NCBI RefSeq assembly: GCF_050389775.1
Contig: NZ_CP177144.1
Location: 3,038,001 to 3,102,000 of the forward strand
Length of the DNA stretch: 64,000 nt
Direction of reading: 5' to 3'
Source of the DNA: Marinibacterium sp050389775
Lineage (GTDB): Bacteria > Pseudomonadota > Alphaproteobacteria > Rhodobacterales > Rhodobacteraceae
The position numbers were made by a program, and so were the translations under genes. The notes under the pieces were generated by a model. It was not told the DNA's origin and did not search any database. It was given only the letters and a program-made list of their open reading frames with translations. Of the stretch, positions 58,986-64,000 are shown one piece after another; position 1 is the first letter of the stretch, and every line of letters begins with the position of its first letter.

Positions 58986-59795
58986 TCACGCCGAATCGGG
59001 CGAAAAGGGTCCCAGGCTCTGGGCGGCGGCGATCAGGCGTGGTGCATAGGTGCCTTCCAGCTCTTCGGGCGAGACATGGAATGACGGCCCGCCCACGTTC
59101 AGCCCCCAGACACGCCGCCCGTCCAGCGAGGTGACGGGTACGGCAATGCCGTTCACATCGGCCCGCCATTCGCCATAGCCGGTGACATATCCCCGGCTGC
59201 GGAACTGGTCGCGTGCGGTGGCGATCTGGTCGCGCCGCTCGCCGTCGCCGTCCGGGTCCTCGTCGGCGGCCCGGGCAAAGATCCGCGCCTGTTCCTCGGC
59301 CGGCAGCGCGATCATCATCGCCCGCCCGATGGCCGAGCGAAAGAGCGGCAGGCGCGAGCCCACGTGCAGCTGCAACGAGATATCCTCGCCCGAGGCCAGC
59401 ACCGCCACGTAGATCGCGTGGAACCGGTGGCGTTCGGCCAGGGCGGCGGTGGTATAGGTGTTGGGCCCCGATTGCAGGTCCTTCATCACCGCCTGGGCCC
59501 GCTTGGTCATCTCCATCCCGGCCAGCACGCCATAGCCCAGCTGCAGCACCCCGGCGCCCAGCCGATAGCCCCCGCTGCGCGGGTCGACGGCCAGGTAATC
59601 CAGCTGGCACAGCGTGTAGGTCAGCCGCGAGACGGTGGGCTTGGGCAGGCCGGTGCGCAGCGCCAGGTCGGTGTTGGTCAGCTCTGTCTCGCCCGGCTTG
59701 AAGGCCCGCAGCAGGTCCAGCCCACGCGCCAGCGCGGTGATGAAGTTGCGATCCTTCTCGGGATCGTCGGGAACTGCGGTCAGGTCGTCATCCAT
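58986..59795 (-). CDS. IclR-family transcriptional regulator
   Basis: A 269-residue regulator. The N-terminal winged helix covers about residues 18–80 (ALARGLDLLRAFKPGETELT, TGLPKPTVSRLTYTL), and the C-terminal GAF-like effector domain runs from about 90 to 265 (LFRSAIGRAMMIALPAEEQ, WGLNVGGPSFHVS). It closes the acyl-CoA operon, starting 6 bases after the kinase gene, so it probably regulates that operon and perhaps the adjacent ABC transporter. The ligand is unknown. Confidence 0.92.
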   Translation of the reverse strand: MDDDLTAVPDDPEKDRNFITALARGLDLLRAFKPGETELTNTDLALRTGLPKPTVSRLTYTLCQLDYLAVDPRSGGYRLGAGVLQLGYGVLAGMEMTKRAQAVMKDLQSGPNTYTTAALAERHRFHAIYVAVLASGEDISLQLHVGSRLPLFRSAIGRAMMIALPAEEQARIFARAADEDPDGDGERRDQIATARDQFRSRGYVTGYGEWRADVNGIAVPVTSLDGRRVWGLNVGGPSFHVSPEELEGTYAPRLIAAAQSLGPFSPDSA

Positions 59796-59801
59796 GGCGG
59801 A

Positions 59802-60830
<1,029 letters not shown>

Positions 60831-60839
60831 CGCAGCCCC

Positions 60840-61502
60840 TCAGCTATAGGTCATCAACGGCGCCCCATCGGGCGTCATGAAATGCGGCACGGCATTGAAT
60901 TCGTTCAGAATGAACCGCCCCGATCCGGTAAAGATGAACCGGGTCACCGAGGTGTTGCGCACCTGCAGGTTCAGGGTGATCATCATCGCGTCGGGCGCGT
61001 CCAGGCAGGCGGCGACCAGCCGGCCGATCGGCCCGCCCGAACTGACCGCCAGCACGCAATCGGCCCCCGGCCGGGTGGCATGGCGGCGGGCGGCCTCGAC
61101 CCTTTGGGCAAACTGCGCCCAGCTTTCACGCGCCCCGGCCAACCCGCCGGCCTGCCAGTCACCCAGCGTGTCGCGCAGGGTGCGGAAATGCGCCTTGCGG
61201 TCGCGCAGGACCATGTCGGGCACCGCCCCGCCGAAACGCTGGTGCAGCAGGTCGTGGAAATCGTATTCGTCGAAGCCGGCGTGTTCCTCGGGCGCACCGT
61301 CAAAGCCCATATGGGCCAGCGTGTCCTTTTGCCGGGTCAGGCTGCCGGTGATCAGCCGGTCGGGCCGCAGCCCGGCCCGGCGCAGCACCTCGCCCAGCAG
61401 GCGCGACTGGGCCACGCCCTGGTCGGACAGCTGATCATAGCCCCCGGCCCCGGCGCTGCCGAACCGGGCCTGCCCATGGCGCACGACGATCAGCTCGGCC
61501 AT
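60840..61502 (-). CDS. Histidine phosphatase family protein
   Basis: A 220-residue phosphoglycerate-mutase-like phosphatase. The catalytic His lies in VVRHGQARFG, the second conserved Arg in LITGSLTRQKDT, and the late catalytic His region is replaced by VLAVSSGGPIGRLV, where the usual SHG is SSG, which may lower activity. It begins one base after the nitronate monooxygenase stop (TGAGATG). In this operon it may act on phosphorylated acyl intermediates made by the neighbouring kinase (inference). An in-frame upstream extension overlaps the previous gene and is rejected. Confidence 0.87.
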   Translation of the reverse strand: MAELIVVRHGQARFGSAGAGGYDQLSDQGVAQSRLLGEVLRRAGLRPDRLITGSLTRQKDTLAHMGFDGAPEEHAGFDEYDFHDLLHQRFGGAVPDMVLRDRKAHFRTLRDTLGDWQAGGLAGARESWAQFAQRVEAARRHATRPGADCVLAVSSGGPIGRLVAACLDAPDAMMITLNLQVRNTSVTRFIFTGSGRFILNEFNAVPHFMTPDGAPLMTYS

Positions 61503-61503
61503 C

Positions 61504-62526
61504 TCAGCCCCCGTCGGCCCCGGTGCCACCGGCAAATTCGGCGGCCAGCCGCGCCCCGGCGGCACGGTATTCGGCCCCGATGCGCTCGGCCAGCTCGCCT
61601 GCGCCGGTCACGGCGCGCACGTCGCCGATCCCCTGGCCCGACCCCCAGATCGTCTTCCAGGCCTTGGGCTTGGAGGAACCGTCGCCGAAATTCATCGACG
61701 AGGCATCGGCCGATGGCAGGTCATCGGGATCCAGCCCGGCATTGCGCACCGACCCCTTGAGGTAATTGCCATGCACCCCGGTGAAGAGCGAGGAATAGAC
61801 GATATCCTCGGCCCCGCTGTCGACGATCATCTGCTTGTAGGCCGCATCGGCATTGGCCTCGTGCGTGGCGATGAAGGGCGATCCGGCATAGCCGAAATCG
61901 GCCCCCACGGCCCGGGCGGCCAGCAGGGCCGCGCCGCTGGCAATGGCCCCCGACAGCAGCAGCGGGCCGTCGAACCAGTCGCGGATCTCGCGCACCAGGG
62001 CAAAGGGCGATTGCATCCCGGCATGACCGCCCGCGCCGGCGGCCACGGCGATCAGCCCGTCGGCGCCCTTGTCGATGGCCTTGCGGGCAAAGGTGTCGTT
62101 GATCACGTCATGCAGGGTGATCCCCCCGCAGGAATGCGCGGCCTCGTTGACCTCGACCCGCGCGCCAAGCGAGGTGATCCAGATCGGCACCTCGTGCTTC
62201 ACGCAGATCTCGATGTCGCGTTCCAGCCGGGCGTTCGACCGGTGCACGATCTGGTTGACGGCATAAGGCGCGGCGGGCCGGTCGGGGTTGGCCTGGTTGT
62301 GGCGGTCCAGCTCTTCCTTGATCCGCGTCAGCCAGGCATCCAGCAGCGGCGGCTCGCCCTCGCCCTCGCGGGCATTCAGCGCGGGAAAGGACCCCACGAT
62401 GCCCGCCTTGCACTGGGATATGACCAGCTCGGGGCCCGAGATGATGAACATGGGCGAGCCGACAAGCGGGGTGCGCAGCCCCCGCAATTGCGCCGGCAGG
62501 TGGCTTTCGTCGCGGGACCAGCCCAT
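61504..62526 (-). CDS. Nitronate monooxygenase family flavoprotein
   Basis: A 340-residue FMN-binding TIM-barrel enzyme related to 2-nitropropane dioxygenase and to enoyl reductases. Features are TPLVGSPMFIISGPELVISQ, VAAGAGGHAG with the FMN phosphate site, and LLSGAIASGAALLAARAVGAD with GYAGSPFIATHEA. It may oxidise nitronates or, in acyl-CoA operons, act as an oxidoreductase of unknown substrate. Its start overlaps the thiolase stop by one base (TGATG). The open frame upstream lies within the thiolase gene. Confidence 0.88.
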   Translation of the reverse strand: MGWSRDESHLPAQLRGLRTPLVGSPMFIISGPELVISQCKAGIVGSFPALNAREGEGEPPLLDAWLTRIKEELDRHNQANPDRPAAPYAVNQIVHRSNARLERDIEICVKHEVPIWITSLGARVEVNEAAHSCGGITLHDVINDTFARKAIDKGADGLIAVAAGAGGHAGMQSPFALVREIRDWFDGPLLLSGAIASGAALLAARAVGADFGYAGSPFIATHEANADAAYKQMIVDSGAEDIVYSSLFTGVHGNYLKGSVRNAGLDPDDLPSADASSMNFGDGSSKPKAWKTIWGSGQGIGDVRAVTGAGELAERIGAEYRAAGARLAAEFAGGTGADGG

Positions 62527-63722
62527 CAGAGCACCTCGAAGAGGCCGGCCGCCCCCATGCCGCCGCCGACGCACATGGTGCAGACCACGTATTTCGCCCC
62601 GCGCCGCTTGCCTTCGATCAGCGCCGTGCCGACCATGCGCGCGCCCGACATGCCATAGGGATGGCCGATGGAAATCGCCCCGCCGTTGACGTTCAGCAGC
62701 TCGTCCGGGATGCCCAGCGTGTCGCGGCAATAGAGCACCTGCACGGCAAAGGCCTCGTTCAACTCCCACAGGCCGATGTCGTCCATCTTCAGCCCATGCG
62801 CCTCAAGCAGACGGGGCACGGCAAAGACCGGGCCGATGCCCATCTCGTCGGGTTCGCACCCGGCGGCCATGACCCCGATGTAGCGGCCCAGCGGCTCCAG
62901 CCCCTGCCGCTCGGCCAGGCTGGCCTCCATCACCACGGCGGCCGAAGCCCCGTCGGACAATTGCGAGGCATTGCCGGCGGTGATGAAGCCGCCTTCCTTG
63001 ATGTGGAGGCCGTCCTTGAACACCGGTTGCAGCCCGGCCAGGCTGTCGGCCGTGGTGCCGGGGCGGTTGCCCTCGTCCTTGGCCAGCGTGACCTCGTGTT
63101 CGGTGATCTCGCCGGTCTCGCGGTTCTGCATCTTCATGACCGTGGTCATCGGCACGATCTCGTCATCCAGCCGGCCGGCCTGCTGGGCCTCGTGGGTGCG
63201 GGCCTGCGACTGGGCGGCATAGGCGTCCTGGGCCTCGCGGCTGATGCCATAGCGCGCGGCGACGGTTTCGGCCGTCTCCAGCATGGTCATGTAGATCTCG
63301 GGCTTGGTGGCCACCAGCCCCGGGTCGCGGCTGACCCGCATGTCGGGGGTCTGGACCAGCGAGATGCTTTCCACCCCGCCGCCAACGGCCACGTCCATGC
63401 CATCGGTCACCACCTGCTTGGCCGCGGTGGCAATGGCCATCATGCCGCTGGCGCATTGGCGGTCCAGAGACATGCCCGCCACGGTGACCGGCAGCCCGGC
63501 GGCCAGCGCGCCCTGGCGGGCGATGTTGCCCCCCTGATGGCCCTGCTGCAGGGCCGAGCCCACGATGCAATCCTGCACTGCGCCCGGCTCGATCCCCGCG
63601 CGTTGCACGGCATGGGACACGGCATGGCCCAGCAACGCCTGGGGCGTGGTGGCATTGAATGCCCCGCGGTAGGCCTTGCCGATGGGGGTGCGGGCGGTAG
63701 ACACGATAACGGCGTCACGCAT
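62526..63722 (-). CDS. Acetyl-CoA C-acyltransferase (thiolase)
   Basis: A 398-residue thiolase. Acyl-accepting Cys is in SLDRQCASGMMAI; NEAFAVQVL, GGAISIGHPYGMSGAR and CTMCVGGGMGAAGLFE carry the other active-site residues. It cleaves 3-ketoacyl-CoA to acetyl-CoA plus a shorter acyl-CoA, or runs in reverse. It is the second gene after the partial SDR-like gene and is coupled to the monooxygenase. Chain-length preference cannot be read from sequence. Confidence 0.94.
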   Translation of the reverse strand: MRDAVIVSTARTPIGKAYRGAFNATTPQALLGHAVSHAVQRAGIEPGAVQDCIVGSALQQGHQGGNIARQGALAAGLPVTVAGMSLDRQCASGMMAIATAAKQVVTDGMDVAVGGGVESISLVQTPDMRVSRDPGLVATKPEIYMTMLETAETVAARYGISREAQDAYAAQSQARTHEAQQAGRLDDEIVPMTTVMKMQNRETGEITEHEVTLAKDEGNRPGTTADSLAGLQPVFKDGLHIKEGGFITAGNASQLSDGASAAVVMEASLAERQGLEPLGRYIGVMAAGCEPDEMGIGPVFAVPRLLEAHGLKMDDIGLWELNEAFAVQVLYCRDTLGIPDELLNVNGGAISIGHPYGMSGARMVGTALIEGKRRGAKYVVCTMCVGGGMGAAGLFEVL

Positions 63723-63801
63723 GAAAGATCCTCCCTAAGATCCTGTGGTCCCTGTCAATTCACCGGCCCGGGCGTCGGCCCGGCCGGCGTCGTCGATCCG
63801 G

Positions 63802-64000
63802 TCAGTCCTCGCCCCAGGGCAGCACGAGGCCACGGGCCTCGGCCGCCTTGCGGGCAAATTTGCGGGTCTGGGCAAAGGCATCGGGCAATTCCCGCTGGCC
63901 CGTCCCGTCGTGGATGGCCCCGAAGGATGCGGCCACGCCCTCGGGCGTGTTGTCCGCGCCTTCCAGCAGCACACCCGGCGTCTCGTAGATGCGGCTCTGG
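63802..64000 (-). CDS. Partial gene, C-terminal 65 residues of a possible SDR
   Basis: The gene enters from the right edge and ends at a TGA at 63802–63804. The visible part reads SRIYETPGVLLEGADNTPEG, then VAASFGAIHDGTGQRELPDA, and ends with a basic helix and GLVLPWGED. The ET-x-G motif followed by a TPEGV-type helix is like the C-terminus of hydroxyacyl-CoA SDR proteins related to HSD17B4, a usual partner of thiolases. That assignment is tentative because the catalytic part is outside the window. The gap to the thiolase is 79 bases. Confidence 0.5.
   Translation of the reverse strand, partial: QSRIYETPGVLLEGADNTPEGVAASFGAIHDGTGQRELPDAFAQTRKFARKAAEARGLVLPWGED

Overview
This window reads as a chromosomal segment of an alphaproteobacterium of the order Rhodobacterales (Roseobacter/Paracoccaceae type). 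The reasons are visible GC-richness with strong third-position GC bias, family-level protein resemblance (Usg, class II DAHP synthase, a HemB without the zinc cysteines), and Rhodobacterales-style gene order (phoR–pstSCAB–phoU–phoB; zwf–pgl–pgi). I see no tRNA or rRNA gene, insertion sequence, prophage or CRISPR array. It looks like core chromosome rather than an accessory island.

Layout. 1–7.1 kb: phosphate regulon on the minus strand (phoR, pstS, pstC, pstA, pstB, phoU, start of phoB), with a three-copy Pho box in front of pstS. 7.1–10.4 kb: a tightly overlapping minus-strand string (yicC, gmk, gamma-carbonic anhydrase, a trans-sulfuration-type PLP enzyme). 10.8–14.5 kb: a PAS_5 protein, class II DAHP synthase and a GlxA-type regulator. 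14.7–18.5 kb: zwf–pgl–pgi, the entry to the Entner-Doudoroff and pentose phosphate routes. 18.7–23.5 kb: a radical SAM protein, Usg, GyrA and a small conserved protein. 23.7–31.9 kb: M32 carboxypeptidase, heme A synthase, a TrmJ-type methyltransferase, a ThiE-like protein, a HupE/UreJ-like protein divergent from a DUF4198 protein, and the psuK–psuG pseudouridine pair. 32–36 kb: DUF502 protein, patatin, 3-hydroxybutyrate dehydrogenase and PPK2, a carbon and polyphosphate storage neighbourhood.

36–51 kb: a previously unannotated small RNA candidate, an orphan oligopeptide-type binding protein, an ArsR–ArsC fusion, two gene-poor stretches (one with a perfect DnaA box), a cupin regulator divergent from an acyl-CoA synthetase/FrnE/K+ channel/MFS series, a TPR protein, and Mfd. 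51.5–64 kb: HemB, a Ysc84-type lipoprotein, a complete branched-chain-amino-acid-type ABC transporter, and an IclR-linked acyl-CoA operon (thiolase, nitronate monooxygenase, histidine phosphatase, ACAD10/LvaA-like kinase) that continues off the right edge.

The most notable non-coding signals are: (i) a compact minus-strand sRNA gene at 36068–36178 with a TTGGAC-17-TATAAG promoter, an internal hairpin and a strong intrinsic terminator; (ii) a dispersed A/G-rich intergenic element (core GGGATAYTT then AAAGAGAAAGAAGCAG) whose four closest copies all lie in convergent gene junctions beside hairpins; and (iii) the triple Pho box. Unusual proteins include a LivF with Arg in place of the Walker A Lys, a potassium-channel protein with a His-rich tail, and two divergent genes whose start codons share one CATG. 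Family assignments rest on motif recognition by eye; no database search was run.
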